44,564 bases of DNA, taken from contig SLMP01000110.1 in NCBI GenBank assembly GCA_007133465.1, positions 1-44,564 of the forward strand, read 5' to 3'. This DNA is from Nitriliruptoraceae bacterium (GTDB lineage: Bacteria; Actinomycetota; Nitriliruptoria; Nitriliruptorales; Nitriliruptoraceae). The position numbers and the translations under genes were made by a program. How positions within the stretch are numbered: the first letter of the stretch is position 1; each line of letters opens with the position of its first letter. Below the pieces are notes generated by a model that searched no databases, was not told the origin of the DNA, and saw nothing but the letters and a program-made list of their open reading frames with translations. This document shows, in pieces, positions 16,917 to 25,310 of this stretch.

Positions 16917-17170
16917 ATGGAACTCCTGGTCTGGATGCTGTTCTGGGTGGCGGTCATCGTGGCCGCGCTCAGGACGAGGCGTTCGCGGACGATCTCATCC
17001 TCGGGCACTACCTGACCGGGCAGTACGACGACGCGGAGCGTGCCGCGCTGGTGGACCAACTGGCGGCGTTGCAGGAGGAGGTCGACCCGTACCTGCTCGG
17101 CGAGAACGGTGACGACCTCTGGGACGACGTCGCGGACGACGACGGCTGGGACGACGCGCGATCCGACTGA
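16917..17170 (+). pseudogene. Small membrane-anchored acidic protein, apparently broken by a one-base deletion
   Basis: The ATG at 16917 opens a 32-codon frame, MELLVWMLFWVAVIVAALR..., that is a typical N-terminal membrane helix but stops at 17015. From 16973 a different frame (shifted by -1) reads a clearly protein-like sequence, DEAFADDLILGHYLTGQYD, then an amphipathic helix and an acidic tail ending DDARSD before the stop at 17168-17170. That second frame has no usable start of its own (it is blocked by a TAG at 16904). Adding a single base around 16971-16973 would join both into one protein of about 84 residues. Either this is a pseudogene, a sequencing error, or a programmed -1 shift; there is no obvious slippery heptamer. 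No family is recognised. Confidence 0.55.
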
Positions 17171-17200
17171 CGTCGCGCCGGGCGCCGGCGGCACGCGTCG

Positions 17201-17241
17201 TGGGTGCATCCAGGCACGTCAGGGACGCTTCGGTGCACCCA
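17201..17241. terminator. Inverted repeat between convergent genes, possible terminator
   Basis: TGGGTGCA (17201-17208) and TGCACCCA (17234-17241) form a perfect 8-bp stem with a 25-nt loop between the broken small ORF and the convergent YczE-like gene. The loop is long and there is no T-run, so this is tentative. Confidence 0.3.
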
Positions 17242-17262
17242 GAACCGGGCGGTCTCGGCTGC

Positions 17263-17913
17263 TCAGCGGCCGGTGACGATCCCGCCGTCGACCAGCGCCT
17301 CCTCCTCCGGCGGGAGCTCCGCCACCGTCAGGCGCGGCAACGCCCAGTGCACGACGGGGCCCACCCCGAAGGCGAACACGATCGTGCCGGCCCCGGCGGT
17401 CCCGCCGAGCAGCCAGCCACCACCCAGGGCCGTCAGCTCGATCGCCGTCCGCACCCCGGCGACCGGCAACCCGCGTCGGGCGAGCCCCGTCATCACCCCG
17501 TCGCGAGGTCCCGGGCCGAGCCCTGCGCCGATGTACAAGCCGGTCCCGATCCCGAAGATCAGCGGCCCCGAGAGCATCATCACCGCCCGCAGGACCAGGC
17601 TCTCCGGGGTGTCCAGCACCAGCAGGGTCAGGTCGAGCACGATGCCGATGAGCAGGACGTTCAGGACGGTCCCGAGCCCGGGGCGCTCCCGGAGGGGCAG
17701 CCACAGCAGCATGACCAGCGCGCCGACCGCGATCGTGACCGTGCCGATCGGGACACCGATGCGGTTGGAGATGCCCTGGTGCAGCACGTCCCACGGCCCG
17801 AGCCCGAGGTCGCCGGCGACCATCAGCGCGATGCCGAACCCGCACAGCACCAGCCCGAGCAGCAGCCGAGGCAGCCGCCGCCGCAACTCGGCGGCGGTGT
17901 GGTGGCGACGCAT
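17263..17913 (-). CDS. YczE/YitT-type integral membrane protein
   Basis: This 216-residue protein has about five hydrophobic helices and the YczE-family pattern: LGLVLCGFGIALMVAGDLGLGPWDVLHQGIS at the N-terminus and IGAGLGPGPRDGVMTGLARR in the middle, two related Gly-Pro-rich half-motifs. Family function is unknown; members are proposed membrane transport-related or accessory proteins. The ATG at 17913 has GGAG five bases upstream and starts just before an Arg/His-rich cytoplasmic end. Upstream codons in the same frame run antisense to the protease gene. It is divergent from that protease gene. Confidence 0.85.
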   Translation of the reverse strand: MRRHHTAAELRRRLPRLLLGLVLCGFGIALMVAGDLGLGPWDVLHQGISNRIGVPIGTVTIAVGALVMLLWLPLRERPGLGTVLNVLLIGIVLDLTLLVLDTPESLVLRAVMMLSGPLIFGIGTGLYIGAGLGPGPRDGVMTGLARRGLPVAGVRTAIELTALGGGWLLGGTAGAGTIVFAFGVGPVVHWALPRLTVAELPPEEEALVDGGIVTGR

Positions 17914-18109
17914 ACGGACTCCGAGGACGAACGGTGGCGCGGCGACGCTGCTGCGGCGACGCCGCTGCGACGGGCGTCCTGCGACGGGTGACCGGTGGCG
18001 GCCCGTCCGGCGGGAGGGTAGGGCCTGACCTCGGCGGTCACCGTCCCCTAGGCGGCGTCCGGACGTCGGACTACGGTTGGCTCCACGTGCCGTGGGGACG
18101 GGGGTGGCC

Positions 18110-19744
18110 GTGAGCGACGGCTGGGGTGGAGGCGACGACCGGTTCGCCGCGGCCACCGGGAAGGGCGAGACGCTCCGGCCGGCGGCGGGGGACCGTACGG
18201 GACGTGTCCTCGTGGCGTCGGTGATCGGTGCCATCCTCCTCGCGGTGGTCGGGGTCGGCGCCTTCGCGCTCGGCAGCCGGAGCCAACCGCCGCCACCACC
18301 CGAACCGCTGGCGGCACCCGCGGAGGAGCCGACGGAGGACCCGACCCCGGCCACCGAGGAAGCCACCGAGGAGGCCACCGAGGAAGCCACGGAGGTCACC
18401 GAGGAGGCGACGAAAGAGGCGACCGAGGAGGTCACGGAGGAGGCGACCGAGGAGGAGATCGACGGGCCGCTCGAGCACGACGCCCGGGCCCTGGCCGCCA
18501 GCTTCGGTGACGCCGTCTGGAAGGTCGAGGCCGAGGGCTGCGGCATGGCCTTCTCCGGGACGGCCTTCGCCGTGGGGGAGCGGCGGCTGGTCACCAACTG
18601 GCACGTGACCGCCGTCGATGCGGCCCCCGTGCTCGTCTCACGCGACGGGACGACCCGGCGGCAGGCGCGGGTCCTCGGCTGGAGCGAACGGCCTGACGTC
18701 GCGCTGCTCGAGGTCGACGAACCGCTCGCCGACCGGCTCGACTGGGCCGACACGCGCGACCTCGAGCTCGGCCAGGACCTCGTCGTGCTCGGCTACCCGC
18801 TCCCGGCCGGCGACTTCACCGTGACCCGCGCCACCATCATGAGCTTCCAAGCCACCGGGTCGCTGCGCGAGGCGATCCGGGCCGACGGCCTGCTGGACAA
18901 GGGCAACTCCGGTGGGCCGGCGCTGACGAGCACCGGGCAGGTCGCCGGTGTCGCCACCGAGATGCTCTGGACCGGGGGGTTCCAGCGCATCCCGATGCTC
19001 TACACCTTCGACCACCTGGCGGCCTCGCTCGCCGCGTTCGAGCGCGACCGCGCCGGCGTCACGGTCGACTGCGCCACCGCAGGACTGCCGGGTCGGTTGC
19101 CCGAGGAGTGGGCCGACGACTGGGAGGACTGGCTGCCGACGCGTCCGGACGCTCCCTGGACCTACGGTGACGACCCGGAGCTCGACGAGCTGTGGGACGC
19201 CTGCGAGGACGGCGACCTCGAAGCGTGCGACGAGCTGTACTGGCGGTCGGCGGTCGGCTCCGAATACGAGGTCTACGCCGCTGGCTGCGGACGAGGCGCT
19301 GCCGGCTGGGGCGCCTGCGCCAGTGAGCTCGACCCGTTCCCGTGGCCGGGTGACACCGCGGCACCGCCCGCGACCTACGGCGACGACCCGCTGCTCGACG
19401 GGCTCTGGGACGCCTGCGAGGGCGGCGACCTCGAGGCGTGCGACGAGCTCTACCTCACCGCCCCGTACGACAGCGACTACGAGACCTTCGGCACCACCTG
19501 CGGGGACCGCCGCTCGCCGATGTTCGGCACCTGCGCCTGGGAGCTCGAGGATCCGTGGGCGGACCCGGACGTCGACGTCGGCGAACCGGACCTCGGCTGG
19601 CTGCGAACCGCCTGTGCGAGCGGCGACCTCGGTGCCTGCGACGACCTGTACTGGCTCTCCGCGTACGGCAGCGACGACGAGGCGTTCGGCTCCACCTGTG
19701 GCGACCGACGTGAGCCCACCGCCGGCAACTGCGCGGACGGGTGA
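18110..19744 (+). CDS. Membrane-anchored trypsin-like serine protease with C-terminal cysteine repeats
   Basis: The 544-residue protein has a cytoplasmic N-terminus, one membrane helix (VLVASVIGAILLAVVGVGAFAL, about 32-53), a Pro-rich stretch, then a TEEA-repeat acidic linker (about 77-120). An S1/DegP-like protease domain follows with an intact triad: His165 (TNWHVT), Asp196 (RPDVALL) and Ser267 (GNSGGP). The rest is three repeats of about 70 residues starting near 19160, 19373 and 19577, each with the pattern W..C..GDL.ACD.LY and ending in a TCG-like cysteine. It should act outside the membrane. No PDZ domain is seen. The start is one of four in-frame GTG/TTG codons (18077, 18092, 18104, 18110); 18110 is my choice but the N-terminal few residues are uncertain. 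Confidence 0.85.
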   Translation: MSDGWGGGDDRFAAATGKGETLRPAAGDRTGRVLVASVIGAILLAVVGVGAFALGSRSQPPPPPEPLAAPAEEPTEDPTPATEEATEEATEEATEVTEEATKEATEEVTEEATEEEIDGPLEHDARALAASFGDAVWKVEAEGCGMAFSGTAFAVGERRLVTNWHVTAVDAAPVLVSRDGTTRRQARVLGWSERPDVALLEVDEPLADRLDWADTRDLELGQDLVVLGYPLPAGDFTVTRATIMSFQATGSLREAIRADGLLDKGNSGGPALTSTGQVAGVATEMLWTGGFQRIPMLYTFDHLAASLAAFERDRAGVTVDCATAGLPGRLPEEWADDWEDWLPTRPDAPWTYGDDPELDELWDACEDGDLEACDELYWRSAVGSEYEVYAAGCGRGAAGWGACASELDPFPWPGDTAAPPATYGDDPLLDGLWDACEGGDLEACDELYLTAPYDSDYETFGTTCGDRRSPMFGTCAWELEDPWADPDVDVGEPDLGWLRTACASGDLGACDDLYWLSAYGSDDEAFGSTCGDRREPTAGNCADG

Positions 19745-19861
19745 CCTCGGAGGGCAGGTGGTCGTCGGCGTGCCGACCACCGGCCGCGACGCAGCGGTTC
19801 GGTACGTTCGTCGTCGGCCGCGCAGGTCGCCCTCGCGGTCACTGCCGGGATCGACGACGGG

Positions 19862-20311
19862 GTGGAGGACGTGGAGGATCCGTACGAGGTGCTCGGGATC
19901 GCGCGTGGCGCGGACCCCGCGACGATCACCGCGGCGTACCGCCGGCTGGTCCGTGAGCACCATCCCGACATCCACGTCGGCGACGACCCGGACCAGCGCG
20001 CGGCGCGTCACCAGCGGATGGCGAGCATCAACGCCGCCTACCGGATCCTGAACGACCCGCGCGAGCTGGACCGCTTCCTCAAGATGCAGCAGCGCCGCAA
20101 CGGCGCCAGCGCCGGCCCGTCCGATCGCGAGGAGGCGTGGTTCACCGCCGGTCCTCCGTCGCCGAGCGGGGCGCAGCAGCCGCCCCCGACCGCCGGGTTC
20201 GACTACCGCCAGCGGGCACCGAGCGAGTTCGATGTCCGCCGCGAACCGGCCGAGGATCGTGCCACCCGCCGGGCGCAGCGTCGGTTCGGGCGCCGCCGGC
20301 GCCGGTCCTGA
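19862..20311 (+). CDS. J-domain (DnaJ-like) protein
   Basis: The 149-residue protein begins with a J domain: DPYEVLGIARGADPATITAAY, then the invariant HPD at residues 34-36, and an AAYRILNDPRE helix. The rest is a Pro/Gln-rich and then Arg-rich tail without G/F, zinc-finger or substrate-binding domains, so it is a J-only co-chaperone that would stimulate an Hsp70 ATPase and may target it to a specific client. The GTG at 19862 is used; a second GTG nine bases later is equally possible. It follows the anchored protease by 117 nt on the same strand. A strong hairpin follows the stop. Confidence 0.88.
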   Translation: MEDVEDPYEVLGIARGADPATITAAYRRLVREHHPDIHVGDDPDQRAARHQRMASINAAYRILNDPRELDRFLKMQQRRNGASAGPSDREEAWFTAGPPSPSGAQQPPPTAGFDYRQRAPSEFDVRREPAEDRATRRAQRRFGRRRRRS

Positions 20312-20315
20312 GCGT

Positions 20316-20347
20316 GCCCACCTCGGCCCCGAGGAGTCGAGGTGGGC
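20316..20347 (+). terminator. Terminator-like hairpin after the J-domain gene
   Basis: GCCCACCTCG (20316-20325) pairs perfectly with CGAGGTGGGC (20338-20347) across a 12-nt loop, starting 5 nt after the stop codon. It lacks a T-run. Confidence 0.5.
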
Positions 20348-20405
20348 GCAGGCCACGTCGGCCGTGGGTCATCCTCGGTCTGGCGCACGAGCTCCGCGAC
20401 GGGTC

Positions 20406-20434
20406 TTGACCCGGTCGCTCACGGGGGCTTGGCT
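20406..20434 (+). promoter_or_regulatory. Weak promoter candidate for the acylase operon
   Basis: TTGACC (20406-20411) is a good -35 box; 17 bp later TTGGCT (20429-20434) is a poor -10. It is the best match in the 209-nt stretch between the hairpin and the acylase start, and would leave a leader of about 115 nt. Nothing else was recognised in that stretch. Confidence 0.25.
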
Positions 20435-20556
20435 CGATGACGAGGCGCGCCGCGACCGAGGGAGCGTCGCGGTCGCCCGATCGAGCCGATCGTCGCCCCC
20501 ACGGGCACGGTCGGCAGGCGGCCCCGGACGCGTCCGGGACGAGCGGGAGGTGCGGT

Positions 20557-23040
20557 ATGGACCGCGGATCACACGTGACGACCTCGGCCCGGCGATCGCT
20601 GGTGGGGGTGGTCACGATCGCCCTGGTGCTCGCGCTGGTCCCGGTGCCGGGGCTGGCGGCGCCACCGGCCGGACGTCCCGGGCAGGGTCCGCCGGCGGAC
20701 CGGGGCCCCCTGGTGTACGACGCGGAGGTGCGTCGCACCGAGTTCGGCATCCCCCACGTCAAGGCGGACGACTACGGCAGCCTCGGGTTCGGGGTCGGCT
20801 ACGCGTTCGCCGAGGACAACCTGTGCACGTTCGCTCGCCGGCTCGTCCAGGTCAACGCCGAGCAGGCTCGCTACCTCGGCGCGACGGAGGCGAACGTCCG
20901 CAGTGACCTGTTCCACCGGTGGCTGATCGACCGCGGGACCGTGGACGACCTGCTCGCCGGCGGTGACGGCGCCCTGGCGCCGAGTGCCGACGCGCGGGCG
21001 CTGACACGCGGGTACGCCGCCGGGTACAGCCACTACCTGCGCAGCGTCGGCGTCGACGACCTGCCGGACCCGACCTGTCGCGGTGCGGCCTGGGTCCGCG
21101 AGATCGACGAGCGCGACGTCCTGCGCCACCAGTCGGTGTCCTTGATCCGCGCCGGCCTGTCGAACTTCCAGGCCGCGATGCTCGCGGCAGCGCCGCCCAC
21201 CGCGGCGCCCGAAGCGGCCGCGATGCCGGTCCCGGCCGAGGACCCGACGGACACGATCGCCCGCGCGCAGGCGGCCGGCGCGATCGGCAGCAACGCCTAC
21301 GGGCTCGGTCGCGAGGCGACCGTGGCGGGGACCGGGATGGTGCTCGGCAACCCGCACTTCCCGTGGCAGGGCCACGACCGCTTCTACCAGCTGCACCTGA
21401 CGATCCCGGGCGAACTCGACGTGATCGGCGCGTCGCTGTACGGCAACCCGATCGTCAACATCGGTCACACCGACGGGGTCGCCTGGTCCCACACCGTCTC
21501 CACCGCACAGCGGTTCACGATCTACCGGTTGGCGCTCGTACCCGGCGACCCGACCTCCTATCTCGTCGATGGCGAGCCACGCGAGATGGTCGCCCGCGAG
21601 GTGACCGTCGAGGTACCCGGTCCCGACGGTGCGCTGCAGGAGCGCAGCCACACCTTCTACGAGACCGAGTTCGGCCCGGTGATCCAGGCGGGGCAGTTGC
21701 CCTGGACCACGACGACCGCGTTCGCCGTCCGCGACGTCAACGTCACCAACGGCCGTGCTCTCGACACCTGGCTCGAGATGAACAAGGCCGGGTCGGTGGC
21801 GGAACTGCGCGCCGCGATGGACCGGTGGCAGGGCATCCCGTGGGTCAACACGATCGCGGCCGACGCCGACGGCCGTGCCTACTACGGCGACCATTCGGCC
21901 GTCCCGAACGTGTCGCTGCAGCAGATGGCGAGCTGCGGCTTCCCGGTGATGGACGGCTCGCGCTCCGCCTGCGCCTGGGCGAGCGATCCGGACGCGGCCG
22001 TCCCCGGCATCTTCGGGCCGTCGAACCTGCCGCAGCTCGAACGCGACGACCACGTCGCGAACATGAACAACAGCCATTGGCTCACCAACCCGGCGGCTCC
22101 GCTCGAGGGGTTCAGCCCGATCATCGGTTCCGAGCGGAGCAACATCGGCCTGCGAGCACGGCTCGGGCAGCTGATGATCGAGCAGCGGCTCGCCGGGGAG
22201 GACGAGCAGGACGGCACCGGCTTCACCCTCGAGCGGCTCCAGACGTTGATGTTCAACAACCGCAACCACGGGGCGGAGCTCGTCCGCGACGACCTCGTGG
22301 CCCTGTGCCGCTCGGCGGGCTCGGTCGTCGTCCAGGGCGTGACCGTCGACCTGGCGGAGGCCTGCGACGTGCTCGCCGCCTGGGACCTGCGGGTCGACCG
22401 CGACAGCCGCGGGGCGCACCTGTTCCGCGAGTTCGTCGGCGCCGGCGGGCTGCGGTTCGCCGTGCCCTTCTCCGCCGCCGACCCGCTGCGCACGCCGAAC
22501 ACGCTGAACACGGCCGACCCGGTGGTCCTGACGGCGCTCGGCACGGCTGTCCGGCGCGTGCAGCAGGCCAACCTGCCGCTCGACGCGCGGTGGGGCGATC
22601 TGCAGTACGTGGTGCGCAACGGCGAGCGGATCGAGATCCACGGCGGCGCCGGCGGCGAGGGCGTCTTCAACGTCATCTCGTCCGTGCCGCTGCGGGCGAA
22701 CCTCGGCTACCCGGAGGTCCTCGCCGGCTCGAGCTTCGTGATGGCCGCGGAGCTGACCCCCGACGGGCCACGCAGCCGCGCGATCCTGACCTACTCGCAG
22801 TCGGCCAACCCGGCCTCGCCCCACTACGCCGACCAGACGCGCCGCTACCGCGACAAGCAGTGGATCGACCTTCGGTTCGAGGAAGCGGACATCCTCGCGG
22901 ATCCGGCGTTGACGACCGCGCGGGTGCGGCTCGACAAGGACGCGTGCAAGGCCGGCGGCTGGCAGCGGTTCGAGCTCCCGACGTTCGCGAACCAGGGCGC
23001 GTGCGTGCGGTGGTTCGCCACCCGGGAAGGGGCCCGTTGA
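20557..23040 (+). CDS. Exported penicillin acylase family Ntn-hydrolase (aculeacin/acyl-homoserine-lactone acylase-like)
   Basis: This 827-residue precursor starts with a signal peptide (Arg-containing start, then LVGVVTIALVLALVPVPGLAAPP). The alpha-chain region follows, then a spacer of about 30 residues rich in Ala and Pro before the autocleavage site G-S-N-A-Y, in which Ser245 would become the N-terminal nucleophile of the beta chain. Other family marks are VLGNPHFPWQG, NIGHTDGVAWSHTVST and HVANMNNSHWLTNP, the last giving the conserved Asn. Members hydrolyse amide bonds of acyl side chains (lipopeptides, AHLs, penicillins). GGAGG is six bases upstream of the ATG. The stop overlaps the aminotransferase start, which is unusual for this family and is the basis for a functional link. 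Confidence 0.92.
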   Translation: MDRGSHVTTSARRSLVGVVTIALVLALVPVPGLAAPPAGRPGQGPPADRGPLVYDAEVRRTEFGIPHVKADDYGSLGFGVGYAFAEDNLCTFARRLVQVNAEQARYLGATEANVRSDLFHRWLIDRGTVDDLLAGGDGALAPSADARALTRGYAAGYSHYLRSVGVDDLPDPTCRGAAWVREIDERDVLRHQSVSLIRAGLSNFQAAMLAAAPPTAAPEAAAMPVPAEDPTDTIARAQAAGAIGSNAYGLGREATVAGTGMVLGNPHFPWQGHDRFYQLHLTIPGELDVIGASLYGNPIVNIGHTDGVAWSHTVSTAQRFTIYRLALVPGDPTSYLVDGEPREMVAREVTVEVPGPDGALQERSHTFYETEFGPVIQAGQLPWTTTTAFAVRDVNVTNGRALDTWLEMNKAGSVAELRAAMDRWQGIPWVNTIAADADGRAYYGDHSAVPNVSLQQMASCGFPVMDGSRSACAWASDPDAAVPGIFGPSNLPQLERDDHVANMNNSHWLTNPAAPLEGFSPIIGSERSNIGLRARLGQLMIEQRLAGEDEQDGTGFTLERLQTLMFNNRNHGAELVRDDLVALCRSAGSVVVQGVTVDLAEACDVLAAWDLRVDRDSRGAHLFREFVGAGGLRFAVPFSAADPLRTPNTLNTADPVVLTALGTAVRRVQQANLPLDARWGDLQYVVRNGERIEIHGGAGGEGVFNVISSVPLRANLGYPEVLAGSSFVMAAELTPDGPRSRAILTYSQSANPASPHYADQTRRYRDKQWIDLRFEEADILADPALTTARVRLDKDACKAGGWQRFELPTFANQGACVRWFATREGAR

Positions 23041-24299
23041 CGACGACCGACGATCTCCGGGGCGCCGCGGCGCCGCCGGCCGGCCGGAGCGCCGCGCCCT
23101 ACGCCTCCCACGACGAGCTCGTGGCCGCGTTCGGCGAGCACGTGCACCCCGGCAAGGTGCGGACGTTCGCGGCGCTCGGCGTCGACGTGGTCATGGGGGA
23201 GCGGCAGGGACCGCGGTTCCAGGACGCCGTGTCCGGCCGCTGGCTGTGGAACTGCCACAGCAACGGCGGGGTGTTCAACCTCGGCCACCGCAACCCGACC
23301 GTGATCGCGGCGCTGCGGGACGCGCTCGACGAGCTCGACGTCGGCAACCACCACCTGGTGTCCGGCTGGCGGGCCAGGGCCGCGGAGCGGCTCGCCGCGT
23401 CGACGGACGGCCGGCTCCCGGGGGTCGTCTTCACCGTCTCCGGCAGCGAGGCGATCGATGTCGCGATCAAGGTCGCGCGCGGGTCGACCGGTCGGCGCCG
23501 CGTCGTCACGACCGACGGCGCGTACCACGGTGCGACCGGGCTGGCCGTCGCGGCGGGCGGTGACGCGCCGACCCGCGACCGCTACCTGCTCGACCTGCCC
23601 GACTTCGTCCACGTCCCCTACGACGACCTGCCGGCGATCGAGGCTGCCATCGACGACGGCACGGCCGCCGTCCTGCTGGAGGCGATCCCGGCGACCCTCG
23701 GCTTCCCGCTCCCGTCGCCGGGCTACCTCACCGGCGTGCAGGCCCGCTGCCGCGAGGTCGGGGCGCTGCTGCTCGTCGACGAGGTCCAGACCGGGCTCGG
23801 CCGCACCGGCTCGTGGTGGTTCCACACCCAGGAGGGCATCGAGCCGGACGCGCTGATCGTGGGCAAGGCGCTCTCCGGCGGGGTCTACCCGGTCTCCGCC
23901 ACGCTGCTGGCGGACGCGCCGTTCCGGTGGTTCACCGAGGAGTTCGGGTCCCACCCGAGCAGCTTCGGCGGCTCTGAGCTCGGCTGCGTCGTCGCCACGA
24001 CCGTCTGCGGGATCGTCGGAGCGGACGGATTCCTGCCCCACGTGCGGGACCTGGCGGCGCGGTTCGCCGACGGCTTCGCGGACGCGCCGTTCGGGGTGCG
24101 GCAGCGCGGCTTGACGATGGCGTTCGAGACCGGCCGCGACGGGGGAGCCTTCGACGCCTGGGCGCAGCTGTTCCGCGCGGGGGTGTTCGCGTTCCCGGCG
24201 GGCTACGACACCTCGGTGCTGCAGTTCAAGCCGCCGTTGATCCTCCGCGACGAGGAAGCCGACACGATCGTCGCGCTCGTGCGGACGGTCCTGGGGTGA
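23037..24299 (+). CDS. Class III pyridoxal-phosphate aminotransferase
   Basis: The 420-residue protein shows the class III (ornithine/omega-aminotransferase) pattern: RFQDAVSGRWLWNCHSNGGVFNLGHRNP, SGSEAIDVAIKVAR (PLP phosphate loop), TDGAYHGATG, LLVDEVQTGLGRTG with the PLP-ring Asp, and Lys277 in IVGKALSGG as the Schiff-base lysine. The amino donor and acceptor cannot be deduced. The TTG at 23037 overlaps the acylase stop as TTGA and gives a normal N-terminus; GGGAAGGGG precedes it. The stop overlaps the next GTG by 4 nt. Some class III family members act as phospholyases on phosphorylated amines rather than as transaminases, which matters given the kinase-like neighbour. Confidence 0.92.
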   Translation: MTTTDDLRGAAAPPAGRSAAPYASHDELVAAFGEHVHPGKVRTFAALGVDVVMGERQGPRFQDAVSGRWLWNCHSNGGVFNLGHRNPTVIAALRDALDELDVGNHHLVSGWRARAAERLAASTDGRLPGVVFTVSGSEAIDVAIKVARGSTGRRRVVTTDGAYHGATGLAVAAGGDAPTRDRYLLDLPDFVHVPYDDLPAIEAAIDDGTAAVLLEAIPATLGFPLPSPGYLTGVQARCREVGALLLVDEVQTGLGRTGSWWFHTQEGIEPDALIVGKALSGGVYPVSATLLADAPFRWFTEEFGSHPSSFGGSELGCVVATTVCGIVGADGFLPHVRDLAARFADGFADAPFGVRQRGLTMAFETGRDGGAFDAWAQLFRAGVFAFPAGYDTSVLQFKPPLILRDEEADTIVALVRTVLG

Positions 24300-25216
24300 G
24301 CGGTCGACCCGAGGGGCGGGCCGGGCCGTGCACGTTCGACCCGGACGCGGTGGACCTCCGGGCGCTCGACCGCGCCCACCTGGCCGCCCTCCACCGGCAG
24401 CGTCCCGACGACCTCCGGGTGGTGGGGTACGGGGAGGTGTCCCTGGCGTTCGCGTGGCCGCCCCGCGCCCCGACCGTCGTCGCGAAGAGCCTGCCGCCCT
24501 TCGCGGACGGGGCGCGGCTGCGCTCCTACGAGGCACTCCTCGAGGAGTACCTCGGGGTCCTCGCCGCACGTGGCGTGGCGGTCCTCCCGACCGCCGTCAG
24601 GGCCGTCGCGGACAGGACGCGACCGCGCGCCTACGTCCTCCAACCGTGGGTGGCCCCGGAACGGATCGGCCCCACGGTGCTCGCAGCGGCGGACACCGAG
24701 CGTGGCGCCGACCTGCTGCGGGAGGTGGTCGCGAACGTGCTGCGCGCGTCCGACGACCAGGTCGGTATCGACGGCCAGGTGTCGAACTGGGCGCTCGTCG
24801 ACGGCCGGCTGCACTACCTCGACGTCTCCACGCCGATGCTGCGGGACGCGGCCGGGCGCGACCGCCTCGACACCGCACCGTTCGCCGCGGCCGTGCCCTG
24901 GCTGCTGCGCTGGCCGGTCGAGCGGTTCGTCGCGCCGGCCCTGCTCGCGCCCTACCACGACGCCCGCCGGGTGCTGCTCGACACCGCGGGCAACCTGCTG
25001 CGCGAACGGTTGGCGCACTGGCTGCCGGCGCTGCTCGAGCACGCGAACCCGCACCTCGGCGCGCCGTTGACCATCCCCGAGGTGCAGCGCTTCTACCGCG
25101 GCAACGCTCGCGCCTGGAGCGCCCTGCAGGCGTTGCGGCGAGCCGACCGGGCCTGGCAGCGCCACGTCCGACGTCGGCCGTACGGCTTCCTGTTGCCGAC
25201 GTCGTACCGACGGTGA
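24296..25216 (+). CDS. Kinase-fold (phosphotransferase-like) protein of unknown function
   Basis: This 306-residue protein looks like a small-molecule kinase of the protein-kinase/APH fold. Suggestive parts are VVGYGEVSLAFAWPP, a VVAKSLPPF strand with a Lys that could bind ATP, a hinge-like RAYVLQPWV, then IDGQVSNWALVDGRLHYLDV, where the Asn and the second Asp sit like the catalytic-loop Asn and metal-binding Asp. A clean HxD is absent, so activity is uncertain. I recall similar proteins under an uncharacterised DUF name (possibly DUF6206). The GTG overlaps the aminotransferase stop as GTGA. No other kinase domain is nearby. The three coupled genes are likely to be one pathway. Confidence 0.65.
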   Translation: MSGRPEGRAGPCTFDPDAVDLRALDRAHLAALHRQRPDDLRVVGYGEVSLAFAWPPRAPTVVAKSLPPFADGARLRSYEALLEEYLGVLAARGVAVLPTAVRAVADRTRPRAYVLQPWVAPERIGPTVLAAADTERGADLLREVVANVLRASDDQVGIDGQVSNWALVDGRLHYLDVSTPMLRDAAGRDRLDTAPFAAAVPWLLRWPVERFVAPALLAPYHDARRVLLDTAGNLLRERLAHWLPALLEHANPHLGAPLTIPEVQRFYRGNARAWSALQALRRADRAWQRHVRRRPYGFLLPTSYRR

Positions 25217-25310
25217 TCGCCGGCGTCGGTGGGTCCTACGCTGGCGCGCGGGGCACGCACCCGCACGGGCGTCCCTGTGACGGGCGGTGCCGGACGAACG
25301 GACGGGCACG

